Source: Austropuccinia psidii
Taxonomy: Eukaryota; Basidiomycota; Pucciniomycetes; Pucciniales; Sphaerophragmiaceae
Assembly: GCA_023105745.1 (NCBI GenBank)
Contig: JALGQZ010000016.1
Location: 27,583,154 to 27,647,153, forward strand
Length of the DNA stretch: 64,000 nt
Direction: 5' to 3'
Positions 23,545-35,245 of this stretch are shown here, in pieces. The stretch's first letter is position 1. Every line of letters starts with the position of its first letter. A program made the translations under genes and the position numbers. Below the pieces are notes generated by a model. It did not search any database. It was not told the origin of the DNA and was given only the letters and a program-made list of their open reading frames with translations.

Positions 23545-24870
23545 TGCATACAAAAAAACGAATGGAAAGACAAGCTCAAAATCAAAAGGAAAAGAAGAAA
23601 GAAGATATTCCAGGAGCTTATATTGAAGAAGAAAAAGAAGAAGAAAGAGTCATAATACCAAAAAAATTTCAACACCAGACCAACCTGAGGGGGAAATTGG
23701 AAATATTGACAATATAAATGAAGATGAAAAACTTCCCAAACAAAAAATAAGTTCAGAAAACCTCAAAATAAACAAGTTGAAGCCAAACAAGAAATTGGAA
23801 AAATAATCAAAAATATTATTGCACAAAAGATCAACCTCACCATTGAGGAAGGTTTGAGGATCTCACCCAATTTTGTCCATAAAATACAGGAATTATCAGA
23901 AAAAGACAAGGAGAATATTAAATATCTCAACTAAATGAGGCTTCAAGAAAGGCTATTAACATTTGGGCTCAATGAAATAACAAAGCCTAAGATTCATTAT
24001 GCATTTTCTTTGGTATTTATGGAAATCTTCATTGAAAAGAAAAATATCACATCAAACAATTATTGGACACTGGGGAAGAACTCAACATCATACCAGAAAA
24101 AATAGCAATCAAAGCCTCACTCACAACAAGAAATATGAACATGAACCTCAGAGGCATTGAGGGACATACCACTTCCTTTATGGAACTTTCAGAATTCACT
24201 TTAATCATTTTGGCTTCAGGTTAAGAAACTCAAATCCACTTCTTCATTGAAAAAGGATCTGTCCATACAGTACTTGGAAGACCCTACTTGGCATACAACA
24301 ACATAGGTTATAGTTTTTCCATAAACAAGGTGAAATACTCCGTCATCAAGAGCCTTTTGGAAGAGGATGATGCATACCAATATGAAAACCTCAAGAAATC
24401 GGATGGCAAACTGGTCCACCTATGAGAATAGTCTTATGCAATATGGCAAAATTGGTCAGAAATACCTCAGTGACAAAGTTTTAAAATTAAAAAAGAGACA
24501 ATACCAGAATCAATTTGACCCAGAGGACACAACAGCAATCTATATCTCTAAATAATAATGAATTTGGCCCCAAAGTAGAAAAACAACCTCAAAAGACAGC
24601 CTGAATAGTCTTCCTCTCAAGATGAATCACCCAAAAAAATTTACAAGCCAATTACTAATAATTCAGGAATCTGTCAGATTCTGGTGGACGGAAATAAAAA
24701 CATTGATGGAAACCCTTTCAAAACTAAAAAAAGGAAGAAAGTCAGATTTAGTGAAAATAATGAGCTTTCAGATGAAGAAATTATAGATGAAATTGAAAAA
24801 GACCTCAAAATTGTGGAAGAAAGAGCCAAAAGCCCAAAAAAACATACCATATCAACTTCTTAGATAGAAC
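23545..24870 (+). pseudogene. Family-D protease region
   Basis: A retropepsin-like site LLDTGEELNIIPEKIAIKA lies at about 24060-24115, with D-T-G at 24066-24074, followed by GRPYLAYNNIGYSF at about 24279-24320. A Lys/Glu-rich segment precedes it (23580-23760) and an acidic linker follows (EIIDEIEKDLKIVEERAKSP at about 24775-24834). The frame breaks several times. The Asp-Thr-Gly is intact but the ORF is not. Confidence 0.65.
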
Positions 24871-25500
24871 ATTTAACAACCAAGGAGAACCTTATGATTG
24901 GCAACTTAAAAGCCCCAAATTCATCCAGAAACCTCCTAATGAAGAAGAAGAAGAAACACAATCCAACCTAGAAAATAAACGAAAATACATTTACCTGCCA
25001 TAAATTACCTTTGAAGAAATTTATTGGGATGGAGCTCAAGAAATTTGTTTGAAGACAAATATTTATGTCACCTCCCAGGAGCTAATTTGTAAAATATCAA
25101 ATTCTTAGGTTTATTAAGTGAAGAGGGAATAAAAGGAAACCATGCAAATAAACTTTGGTATGAAATATTAAAATTGGCCAAATTACCAAAAAAGAGGACT
25201 TTACTTCAATCAAATCTTGGCCCAGTGGTACCTTGGACTGAATGGATCAACATACCAAGCTGGAAGACTGAAATGGGTTGGGAATGGATATATATTTATT
25301 TATGAAAATTTATGGTGGTAAGAACTTCCATTGAAACCAGTAATTGGGAAAGAAATGCCTTTTTGGAATCCCTCAAAGACCTGATTCATGCCAGGTTACT
25401 CAACAGACAATCACATTTCCCAATTGGGGGAGTTCAGCTTCATAAAAAAATCAATATCATAAAGATTCTTTCTTTGAAAATGTATCAGTATCCTTCATAA
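24871..25500 (+). pseudogene. Family-D accessory ORF between protease and RT (first copy)
   Basis: Readable as a soluble, Trp-rich domain that I cannot assign: TFEEIYWDGAQEICLKTNIY at about 25010, LGLLSEEGIKGNHANKLWYE at about 25107-25166, VPWTEWINIPSWKTEMGW at about 25229-25282, and a C-terminus LKMYQYPS before TAA at 25498. No membrane segment or signal peptide is visible, so it is not an envelope-like gene. A related block recurs at 26.4-26.8 kb. Confidence 0.5.
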
Positions 25501-26830
25501 AATTTTCCATTAGTTTCTTTTTTAATTTTCTCAAATTAAATTTTGGAAAGTGACTTCCTGCATTGAAAAATGAGAAATTAATCAAGAAAGTAATTCTTAA
25601 AAAAAACTTATCAAAATATCAATCACCTCCACCATTGCCAATTCAAAAATTTTTGAATCCTATGGAGAATGACTAATAAAAAGAGACTCAATTATTAATG
25701 AATATTTCACTAGTGAAATCCTTTGGCACTTTAAAGATACTCTATCTATATTAAGAAACCCAGAACTTAAAGAAATAAAAGATATGCTAAACATTATGCA
25801 AATTTATGACAAAACCAATGATCAACTTGTTCAAGAAGTAATGGACCAATTAAAATCAAAACCATCAAGTCCTATCTTGAAGACACATAAAAGCTATAAA
25901 ATTCAAAAAATCAATGAGAAAATCAGATTACAACTTAGTTGATCACTAGGCAGTGAGCTCCTGCGTTATCAAAGAGGAATATCCAAATTCATACCCAAAA
26001 TTATCATCCAAAACCCATCAAACGTACCTTTAAGCTATTAAAATCTTTTTAGTGACTTCCTGCTTCAACAAAGAAGGTTATCATTTACTCAATACTAAAT
26101 TAAAAAAACAAAAAAACATCCAATCAATATCCTTTGAACAAATGAATTTGAAATTTCAAAATCCACCAAATCCTTTAAAAGGAAATCATGGGAATTACTT
26201 GAAGAAACCTGGTAAATGGACACAGATATTAGATGGATAGAGGAATAATCCTGGATCAATACCAATGACCAACAGGAATCAGATGAAAATTTTAATTGAG
26301 TCATGAAAATAACACCCAAACCCTCTCCAGATATTTCAACCATAGTCCTTCCAAATATTGATTTTGAGGACATCTTTGAAAGAGAAAATTAAGAATTAGA
26401 AACCATCCTATCTCATCCATGGAATGAATTACCTGGATTAAACCTTACAAAATATGAATTCTTAGAGTTACTGACCTGAGAGGGAATTAAAGGAAACATT
26501 GGACAATAATACTGGAATTAAATATTTGAAATGGAAGAAAACCTCAGAAGGTCACCATTTTGGGGAACCTGGGAATGCCAAGACTGGTTTGACATAAAAG
26601 ATTTTGAAATTGAAAATTGAAAAATCAGTAGAATTTCAGGAAATTATATTATCAAAATTGCTGCCTGGAATCTTCACTGGGAAGAAATACTAATACCAGA
26701 AATATTCAAAATCAAAAATGAGAGAGCTAAAATGAATACAGAGGATTGGAAACCCTTCTGTAAAGAATACTTTTTAAAGCTCTAAGAAGAGAGAAATGGA
26801 GGAGAGGGAAATTTTAAAAAAAAGAATTAG
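25501..26830 (+). pseudogene. Family-D accessory region, second module
   Basis: A helical segment FKDTLSILRNPELKEIKDM occurs at about 25730, with a linker (PKPSPDISTIVLPNIDFEDI at about 26312) and a second version of the unknown domain: HPWNELPGLNLTKYEFLELL at about 26416, EGIKGN at about 26480, and WECQDWFDIKDFEIE at about 26572. EGIKGN followed by a W/Y-containing helix is shared with the first module. Many stops. Last recognisable family-D sequence on the left side. Confidence 0.45.
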
Positions 26831-28200
26831 TGATGGAAATACTTGGTTAAAAAATGCTTTTAGAAGAAAGGAAATCTCACATGCTAAGTCCTCAATTCTT
26901 TATTTATCTAATAATATTGATCTAAAAAAATAAATAAATAATTACTAATTAGTTTCAAGCCAACTCACTTTGGATGATTAATAGAAAAGTGACAAATTAC
27001 ATGATATTTCATATTTTATTTCTTTCATAAAATAATGAAGAATATATCTCAAATAATTAAAAAAATAGCATATACTCATAGAAATATCAGGAATAATTAA
27101 ATAAAAACCATCACTTCAGCTCTATTATTGTAAATAATTCTTTTATATGTCAACCACAGTTTTTCATTCATTTTATTCAATCTACTATCATTTCCAATTA
27201 TTAAGTTCTTTCACTATTATTTCATCTTTATTTTTATTTCTTATTTGAAATCAATTGATAAAGCTAACTGAACCACTTTCTTGGGCCTCTGTACACTGAA
27301 TACTCAAAGCTCATAGAAAAGAAAATATGCTTTTTTATCTTTTACTTTATATCACTAACTCACATGACCAACTTATCTGCTTGATTATCAGCTCAATGAA
27401 GCTTATTAACAAGCTCCAAGTTCTGTATAATGATCATTTTGTAAAAAACCAAAAATCAAAATTAGGCGACTTGAAATAAAATTGGAATCAAAGACAGGAA
27501 AGAAAATATCATCTGCCAAAAACACTAAGGCTTAACATACACCATCACAAATAAGTACAGTACCACATTAACACACAAAAACAGTAGGAAGAATACAGAG
27601 AATCACTGTCTAAACCATTGAGGCACAAGAAAATATAGAGGTTAAGAAACTATAAAACCAAAAAATGAATGAATAAATAAAAAATCTCAGACAAACCTAA
27701 TGTTAGAAGATTAAGAAATTTTTGTGCCATGTGAAAGGAAGAAAGTGTATGAAGGGTATCTATGATTACATTAGTGAAGGTGCAATTATTATAATGGAGA
27801 TGTAAATTTTGATTTTAACTTTATCTGTTCATGTCTCTAGCACAGAAATAAGAAAAGAGGCTTCATATTAAAGGTTAAAACAGCCTTGAATGAGAAAAAA
27901 TATAACCCAGAAAATTTCTTCAAAGAGAAAAAAAACAAAAATAGCATTTCATTTCACTGAAGTCCAAATGCTAAATTCTTTGGATGGTATATCATCAGAA
28001 ATAGTGATGATGAAAAAAAAATGAAATACAGCAGAATCACAGAAAACTTCCAAGATATTTATAGCTGTATCACAACCTCACAAGATCAATTAACAAGTAA
28101 AGAAAGCTGTCAAACACTATCACACTATCTCAATCAAGATGAATTATTACTGGTAAATGAAAGCTAAACACCTAAAATGAATTCCAGAACCATTGGCACT
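26831..28200. other. Unassigned, low-CpG repetitive-looking sequence
   Basis: No LTR, domain or tandem repeat recognised. Around 27950-28160 one frame reads DDEKKMKYSRITENFQDIY and ESCQTLSHYLNQDELLLVNE, which might be a fragment of an unknown element ORF. It ends with GCACT (28196-28200), the target duplication of the next LTR. Confidence 0.35.
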
Positions 28201-28973
28201 TATGAACCTTTGAGATATGATATAATATCCAAAAAGGCTACAAAACAACTTTACAAAACTTATTATAACAATAAGAATTGAAATTATAATATTAAAATAA
28301 GTAAAAATGCCACAAAAGGCATAAATTCTTGACGATCTCAGAAACCAATCAATAAAAATGTAAAAGAAACTACACCATTTGATTAGCCATAGAAATATAC
28401 ATATGAAATCTGTATTCAATATCTGTAAAGCTAATACTTACTGAGATAAACCGGGTATATGAATATTTAGAATAAGTGCATATATTCATGACTTTAGCTC
28501 ATATCTCTTGAATTATGAAGGAGGAAGAGTTTATCAAAAAAAGAGTTATTACTAAAAACCGGTATTAATACAGATAGAAACCTTATTTGAAAAGCTACAA
28601 ACAAGGTTAAAATGTACAAGGGTTTATTGAGCAAAATAGCAATAGCTGTTGACTACTTTGAATTAAAAGTGGTCTAAAGTTAAAAAAAAGGAGAAATTAA
28701 GCTGTTACTGGCTCACATGTGAAGAATGATGTAATTTCAATCATGATATTCAAGGTAAAACCCCATGAAATCATGGATTAAAGTCTAAAATAGTAAATCT
28801 CAACAGAAAACATGAGTTACAAGAAAAATCATCAAAAATATAGTATTGATGATATAATAAAATTCTGTCATAATCTTAGCACAGACCTGCCAAGCTATCA
28901 GAATTAACTCTTTGAATGGCTGTAGTGTAAATAACCTAAAAGGTATTAATGATCAAAGTTAAAGCTTAAAATT
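28201..28973 (+). repeat. Solo LTR, family A, left part (interrupted)
   Basis: It starts TATGAACCTTTGAGATATGA (a mutated TGTGAGCC end) and follows the A LTR for 773 bp, ending in GCTTAAAATT where element A is inserted. The LTR resumes at 40243 and ends at 41216. GCACT flanks both outer ends, showing that the two halves were one solo LTR. Confidence 0.85.
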
Positions 28974-30910
28974 TGTGAGCCTTTGAGATATGACCACATA
29001 TCCAAAAAGGGCACAACAAAATTTCTGTAATAATTATACTTATAATAATTATCTCAAAGACTAGTAAAAATACCATGAATAAGTACAAGATCTGAAATAA
29101 CTCAGAATCTAGTGAGTAAACATGTGAAATAAATTACACCATCAGATTCCTCATGGTAAAATACACATATGTCATTTTTATGGCATATCTGAAAAGTCAA
29201 TAATTACTGAAGATTAAGTCATAACACCTTAAAAAAGGTATAAAACCTTATTTAACTCAGAAACCAATGAAAAAACATGTGAAATAAATTGGACCATTAG
29301 ATACTACATAAAACACCACACCTAAAACAATTATACAGCTATTCTCTAAAGTCAATACTTAAGGAATCAAGCTGAATATATGCACTTTTTTGGTCAATGC
29401 ATTGATTCATGGTTTTTAGCTAATATCTCTTGGAATATACAAGACAGAGAGATAAACAAAAAAAAAGTCACCACATAATTAATTTAGGAACACAGATATG
29501 AACTTTTTTTCACAAGCTATAAACAAGGTTAAAACTTGTAATGGAGCTGTTGACCACTTTGTTGTGAAAGTGGTCAAAGCTTAAAAAGAAGTAGACAGTC
29601 AGATTTTAATAGCTCATATGTGAAAAATGATGTAATTTTCATTATAATATTCAAGGTATAACCCCTTGAAATCATGGTTTGAAGTTTAAAATATTAAATT
29701 TTGACAGAAAAGATGAGTTACAAGAAAAATAATCAAAAATAGAGTTTTGATGAAATAATAAAATTCTCTTCTAAGCTTGATGGGGACATGCCAAGCCATC
29801 AGAATCAACTCTCAGAGTAGCTGTATCATGTATAAATTAAAAGTTATTAATGATCAAAGCTTAAGCTTAAATTTGATCATTTATGATCACTCAATGTAAT
29901 CCTATATTAAGCTTAACAGTTATATAAGTGATAAAGCTGGTGAATACTATTAGATTATGATTAATACTAATAAAATACACAAAGCTCAGGTTTCTTCCAA
30001 GCCTATGATGTCATCAAACTTAGAGTTATAGTGATAAATCTAAATAATGGTGTAATAATGAGATAAGATGGTTTGATTGTGATGTAATCATTACTAAAAC
30101 TTAAAATACTGATCATTTCCAGTGGATACCATCAGTACACATTTACTAGAAGCCTACTGGACTCTAGAAGTGAGGTATTTACTATAAATAGAGCTCTTTT
30201 TACTCTATTTTCCCCTCAGATGCATCAAAGCATTAAAACAATTAAATCAAAAGGTAAAATCTTTACTCTTTAAATATAAATCCTCTATATTATTAAATAA
30301 CAAAGGTAATCTTTATTATAATAATCATTTTTGACATGATTGCTTCAATTGTTCTACTGTTTTACTATATTTCTCTCAAAAATCTCAAACCCACATAAAA
30401 TAAAGAAAATTTGTAATTTCTCTGATTTTTATTTGTAAATACAATTTAAATAAGTTGTATTTACATTATTTGGCATAAATTATCTAAAGAAACTATATTA
30501 AGCACCAAAAGTACGTTATTTTCTCTTATTATAATAATTTCTCTCTATTATTACTATTAATAATTGCTTCAATTAATATAAATAGTAGTTATATTAATAT
30601 ATAGCCTTAATATTAGTAATATTATTGTTATTAATTTTTTTATTAATAAAAAAAAACTTTTTTATGCCTTCATTTTTTTTGGTAACAATAATAAAGTGAT
30701 TTTAAAATATTAATTATTATATATCAATATATTTATTTCTTATATTATTCTATTTATTCAATAATGTAATTGGTGTAACGCCTTAATTATAATGATTCTT
30801 TATTATTATAATTATTTTTTATCTTATTTACTTTATTTATAAGGACATTCAGAGTACAATAAGTAAAATATTAGTAATTTTTACTTATTGTTTCATAGTC
30901 AAACCTCACA
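28974..30910 (+). repeat. Element A 5' LTR
   Basis: 1937 bp, TGTGAGCCTTTGAGATATGA to CAAACCTCACA. It matches the 3' LTR at 38258. It carries a TATA box at 30183 and a splice-donor-like AAGGTAAAA at 30251-30259. TTTGTGGGCCTGGCCATGAT follows directly and is conserved after the LTR in A-prime and B, so it may be the primer binding region. Confidence 0.9.
30183..30190 (+). promoter_or_regulatory. TATA box of the family-A LTR
   Basis: TATAAATAGAGCTC followed by a pyrimidine-rich tract ending TCCCCTCAG. It is conserved at 39481 in the 3' LTR. Transcription probably starts a few tens of bases downstream, close to the ATG at 30220. Confidence 0.6.
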
Positions 30911-31596
30911 TTTGTGGGCCTGGCCATGATATTTACTTTAAGAGACCTTTAAAAAGATTCTAGTTGGGTTTGTCCAATAATAAATTATAATTATAATCAT
31001 AAAATTATATAATAATTTTATACTTATTGATTTTGAAAGCTAATGAGGCATTTGGAAAGCAATTTTACTGTCTTACACGTGGTTTTTCACATCTTTAGAC
31101 TTGCAAGAACTTTCCTTGAGTGACTCTAGTGATTAAAAGAGATATTTTATAAATTAAAAATAATTTTATATTATAAATTAATCTCATAATAGAATCATAT
31201 ACATTTTTATTTTATTATTTAAAGTTAAAAACCATAAAAATAATACAAAAATATCAAAAACCAATAAAAAAAAGTTACTTTTATTCATTTTATCAAATTT
31301 CTTTATTCATTTCATTTATTTAAAGATATGAAAGAAATTTTTATGTGGAAAATTGCCATATCTTACCAAAAATAACACTTCTTATATACAAGACTTATAT
31401 TTATTTGTCTTTTTTAGTGTTCGAAGACAATTCAAAAGAAGAAAACCAAGCCACTGTTGAAAGATTGGTGGAAGAAACTTGCCCAAGTTCTCCAACACCA
31501 ATTTTCATTAAGAAAAAGAAAGCTAAGAAATTAGACTTTCCAGGACCCACTATTCAGGACTCTGAAGGTGAGGACCTCCTTTATAAATTGCCATAA
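30220..31596 (+). CDS. Possible spliced leader ORF starting inside the LTR (70 aa)
   Basis: Exon 1 (30220-30253) starts at an ATG just after the TATA/pyrimidine tract and ends at AAG before GTAAAA. Exon 2 (31418-31596) starts after TTTTTTAG and ends TAA. Joining them removes 1164 nt, including the end of the LTR and the primer-binding region, and puts the LTR ATG in frame with the leader reading VFEDNSKEENQATVERLVEE. The product is small, acidic then Lys-rich (KKKKAKK). The same donor context and start occur in the 3' LTR (39519), and acceptor-like TAG before TGT occurs in A-prime and B. Splicing is inference; the exon 2 frame could instead be read without splicing from an ATG at 31345. No known function. 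Confidence 0.4.
30911..31344 (+). promoter_or_regulatory. Element A leader with conserved CACGTG block
   Basis: Non-coding leader between the LTR and the gag-side ORFs. A block at about 31043-31092 (ATGAGGCATTTGG, then TCTTACACGTGGTTTTTCAC) is nearly identical in A-prime (15250-15301) and recognisable in B (49273-49325). Its role could be packaging, primer-related or transcriptional; the sequence does not say. Confidence 0.55.
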
Positions 31597-31642
31597 GAAG
31601 AATTATTGTCCTGAAATCTTCTTATTTATGATTTCTTAAATT

Positions 31643-31930
31643 ATGACTACTAGAAGAGGCTCCCAATACTCCATCCAATCAGATGAAGCTGGACTCAGAG
31701 GTGGAATTGTTACCTCAAAAGGGAAAGGAAAGGGAATTATCCCCAGTGGAACAGAATCCACACAAGGAAGTGCCTTATCCCAAAGGCAAGTCCCAGAAAT
31801 GCCCATGATATCTGAACCAGAGTTAGAAGTAAGTATGAGTAACTCAAACAGGGACAAATCACATTCAGAGGGCTCAGATAGACATTTACATGAGCCAGTA
31901 CAAGCAGTACTACACAGTGTACAAAGATAA
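31643..31930 (+). pseudogene. Element A ORF1 (small ORF before gag)
   Basis: A 95-residue reading MTTRRGSQYSIQSDEAG to HEPVQAVLHSVQR ending at TAA. It is Ser/Gly/Lys-rich without a recognised domain. Its end overlaps the start of the gag frame (31890), which lies at +1. Family B has the same arrangement (49722-50012 over 49948), so the overlap is a shared property. ORF1 may be the N-terminus of Gag joined by frameshifting, or a separate protein. This copy may be intact in itself, but the element is dead. Confidence 0.5.
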
Positions 31931-33619
31931 GGACTGGGAAATGCTGCCACAAATACACCAAGGAGTGATGAACTCCTGGCACATCCTCAAAAAGTTCCTC
32001 AAAGAGGATGGAATAGTGAGATACTCCAATGGATGGAATCCACTATCATCCAAAACTCAAATAAAAAAGATCAAGGAGTACCATGCCAAAAAGAAGGAGG
32101 CAATCAAGGAAGAAGCCCCAAGCCAACCCACTTCCCCAAGAAGGGAAGAAAAAAAAGCAAAAGAACTGGAGAAAACAATATTCCCCAAGATAAAGGATTC
32201 CAAAAATCCAAAAAGATGCCATGGACAATGTCTTCAACATGACCAGAACCTTGATGGAATTCAAGGACAACAAGGAGCAAAGAGTGAGACAACCTCATTT
32301 CCCAAAGAAATAACCTTTTCCCCAGATGTTGTAAATAATTCAACAGAAATTAAAGAAAGAATTTTACCTCTAAAAGAAATTAAAAATAGTTTATTATCAT
32401 TACAAGAAATAAATAATAATTTATCTTCTTCAACAAAAATTGTTGTACAGAATAAAAAAGAAATCAACAAAATCAAATTTATTGTTGAAAATAACAAAAC
32501 AAAAGTTTTAATTGACAGTACTCAAAAGTTAATACAAGGACAACAAGAACTGTATAAATACATAAAAGATATCAAAGATAAAACTTTGACAATCAATTAT
32601 GATGTGAGTATTGATAATCTTACAGAAAAATTGAACAAATGAAGTATTTCTGTAGAAAAATATGAAGAAAAGACTTCATAAGACCAAAAATTACTTTTAG
32701 ACCATGTGGAAAAAAGTGATGAAGCAAGAATGCATCTGAAAGATCATATTAAAAGTGGAATAGGGCTTATTACTGAAAAAATGGATAAAATTAATGAGGC
32801 TAATTTAAATATGCCAAAGTTATCAACCCCATTTTCTCATATAAGAAGCCCTGTTAAAGCAAAAGAGGAATCAGAAAATCCATTCATAACAGACTTGAGT
32901 CATCAAGACAATAACCAAGTCATAATGAAGGAAGCACCTCAATTGAAAGAATGGCCAACATTCACAGGAGAAGGTGAATATGATCATATGTCATTTATTA
33001 AAAAAAGTGAAATGTTACAAGAAGATTATGCTATACCAGATGAATTGATCAATGCCAGATTACACTCACTATTTGAGAAATCTGCAAAAAGATGGTATTA
33101 TGGCATAAGGCAGACAAATGGCAAAAAAACCTGGTCTTGGTGGCAACAAGAAATAATCACCAAGTGGACCAATGATGCCTGGAGGTAAAAAATAGAAAAT
33201 GAATTTGAAAACTCCTTCTTTGACCCAGACAAAGATAAACCTTTGACTTGGTTCTTGTAACAGGTTGAAAGATTAAATGCACCGTACCCAGAAATGTAAC
33301 AAAAAATGGTACAAATGAAAATACTCAAGAAATGTGGAGGAGAATTAGAGCATGCCCTGAGAAGCAGGTGTATTGAGCCATGCTCCACAGAAGAGTATAT
33401 CAATGCACTAAAAGACAGAGTGACAAGGACAAAAATTGGCAGAACTTGGACGAAACTGGACATTAAAAGTCCAAACAAGCCATTTATCAAAAAAGTTAAA
33501 CCAAGAGAAACTCTCAAGCCCAATACATCCAACAATAATGAGCAAAGAAAGTGCCACAAATGTGGAGGTATTGGACACTTAGAAAACAATTGCCTTAAAA
33601 AAGCAAAAATCAATGAAAT
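31890..33619 (+). pseudogene. Element A gag relic with CCHC zinc knuckle
   Basis: A 250-residue frame (31890-32642) reads YKQYYTVYKDKDWEMLPQIH and ends with an amphipathic Lys/Asn-rich region. It is followed after stops by NEANLNMPKLSTPFSHIRSP, the capsid-like block LKEWPTFTGEGEYDHMSFIK, RLHSLFEKSAKRWYYGIRQ, WQQEIITKWTNDAWR and MKILKKCGGELEHALRSRC. A CX2CX4HX4C knuckle at 33552-33593 (CHKCGGIGHLENNC) ends the readable part. Stops interrupt the frame at about 32640, 33188, 33258 and 33297. The family-C LTR begins 27 bp after the knuckle. Confidence 0.8.
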
Positions 33620-34348
33620 TGTAACAACCACTCACCAGGGGTAAGGGGTTTCATTAATACACCCACTCAAACACCTCAAATCAGCAGCTCCACTATTTGC
33701 ATCAGCATTCAGTTTCAGCAATCTTCCTTGCTGAAACATGCATACAGCTTGGTACTTAAATACAGCCTGTCAACATCTGTACAGGTTGGATTCACCCAAT
33801 ACAGTTTGGATACACCATTTTGAAACTGGATGATAACTCAACTCCACCACACCTCTTGTACAGGACCTGTATTGGCCCGACTCAATTCAATCATTCAATC
33901 CTCCCATGAAGATTCTCTCTCTGGATCAGGGCTGGTGATTCTCACATATACCAGCCCCTCTTTCTCCCCCCTGGGGACTTTTCCCCAGTTAATTAATTTG
34001 GTTTATTTATTATTTAATGAATATTATTATCCTTATTTTGGGTATTATATTTATTTAATATTAATTTAGTCTTTGCATTTTCTCTCTTGGCCTGTACAGT
34101 ATGAGTTGGGTGGCCATGTCCTTATTAACCCTTCTCTTTTCATTCTGACAGGTTGAAACTGGGGACTTGAACTTGTTTGTGGTTGGCTCTTTTATTCTTT
34201 ACTCTTATTTCTTTTGTTGCTGCTTTATTATATTCTTTATTTTGGTACTTCATCTCTTTGCACTCTCAAGTGTATTCTTTCTTACCATATCCTGAGCCCT
34301 CCATAAGTGAGTCCCAGGCCCTCTTAACTTTGAAGAGCCCCTGTGACA
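33620..34348 (+). repeat. Solo LTR, family C, between gag and protease of element A
   Basis: A 729-bp LTR starting TGTAACAACCACTCACCAGG and ending CCCTGTGACA, with a perfect target duplication GAAAT (33615-33619, 34349-34353). It is the reverse complement of the copy at 17702-18443. A TATA-like CATATACCAGCCCCTC lies at about 33946. Open frames across it (33830-34377) belong to the LTR, not to pol. It separates the gag knuckle from the protease. Confidence 0.9.
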
Positions 34349-34353
34349 GAAAT

Positions 34354-35245
34354 TGTGGAAACAGAGGACCACAATGATAAAGAAGAAGAACCTGATTCTG
34401 AGAAGGACACTGAAGAATCAGAAACTTCTGAAAGTGATGAAATTAATATAATTAATGCACAAATTAATAATATTGACTTAATATATGAAGTACTGCATGT
34501 CAATTAAAACTTACCACAAGTTGGAAAATCTGATACAAGCCTCACAAACATACAAGATGATAAATTGTATAGAACCAAACCAGCAAAAGGGATGGGATAT
34601 AAAGCTGCCAAATCAAGTGTTAGTACTGTCACGGTGGGAAACCAAGAGGCAAAAGTGAACTTAGATACAGGAGCATATTGTACCTGTGTTGGTAAAAGTT
34701 ATTTGAAAACAACTGTACCAGAGTGGGAAGAAAAACTCATACAAATACAAGGAGTCAAATTTAGTAGTGCAAGTGAAAGCATGAAGCCACTTGGAATAAT
34801 TGACTTAACACTCATTTTTCCTCATTCTTCACAATGTATCAGATTGAAAGTAGAATTTGTAGTAATGTATAACTGCACTAGTAACCATTTTATACTTGGA
34901 AATGACTACCTGTCAATTTATGGTATAGATATCTCTAGCAAAAAATATAGATATTTTACTATAGGAGACAATAAAAGACAAAAATTTGGCTTTTTCAAGA
35001 ACAAAAGACAAATTAAAGGTATCAAGAATGAAGAAAAAAGCCCAGAAATGGACTTTTTCATAACTGAACAGCTAAAAGATGCAGAATTCAATCATGAATT
35101 GACAGTGAAAATAAAAGAAAAATTGATTTACCTCTTATTTAAATATAAAAATGCCTTTGCGACTGACAAGGAACCACTAGGTGCCATAATTGGACATGAG
35201 GTAGACATAATCCTTAATGTAGAAAACTTTATCCACCTCTATTAA
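34354..35245 (+). pseudogene. Element A protease region
   Basis: An acidic linker (DSEKDTEESETSESDEINI) leads to a retropepsin domain: VNLDTGAYCTCVG with Asp-Thr-Gly at 34674-34682, then FSSASESMKPLGIIDLTLIF and the flap-distal FILGNDYLSIYGIDI. The N-terminal part of RT follows (FKYKNAFATDKEPLGAIIGH). The protease frame is open for 226 codons (34565-35245) and its active site is intact, but there is a stop upstream at about 34505 and the frame breaks at 35245. Confidence 0.8.

Noticed and set aside
24871..26830. Accessory region of family D as an envelope-like gene
   Set aside because: It lies before RT rather than after integrase and shows no signal peptide, membrane segment or Cys pattern.
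33830..34377. Two hydrophobic open frames that could suggest an envelope or membrane gene in element A
   Set aside because: They lie inside the solo C LTR, which has a perfect target duplication and a second copy at 17702-18443.
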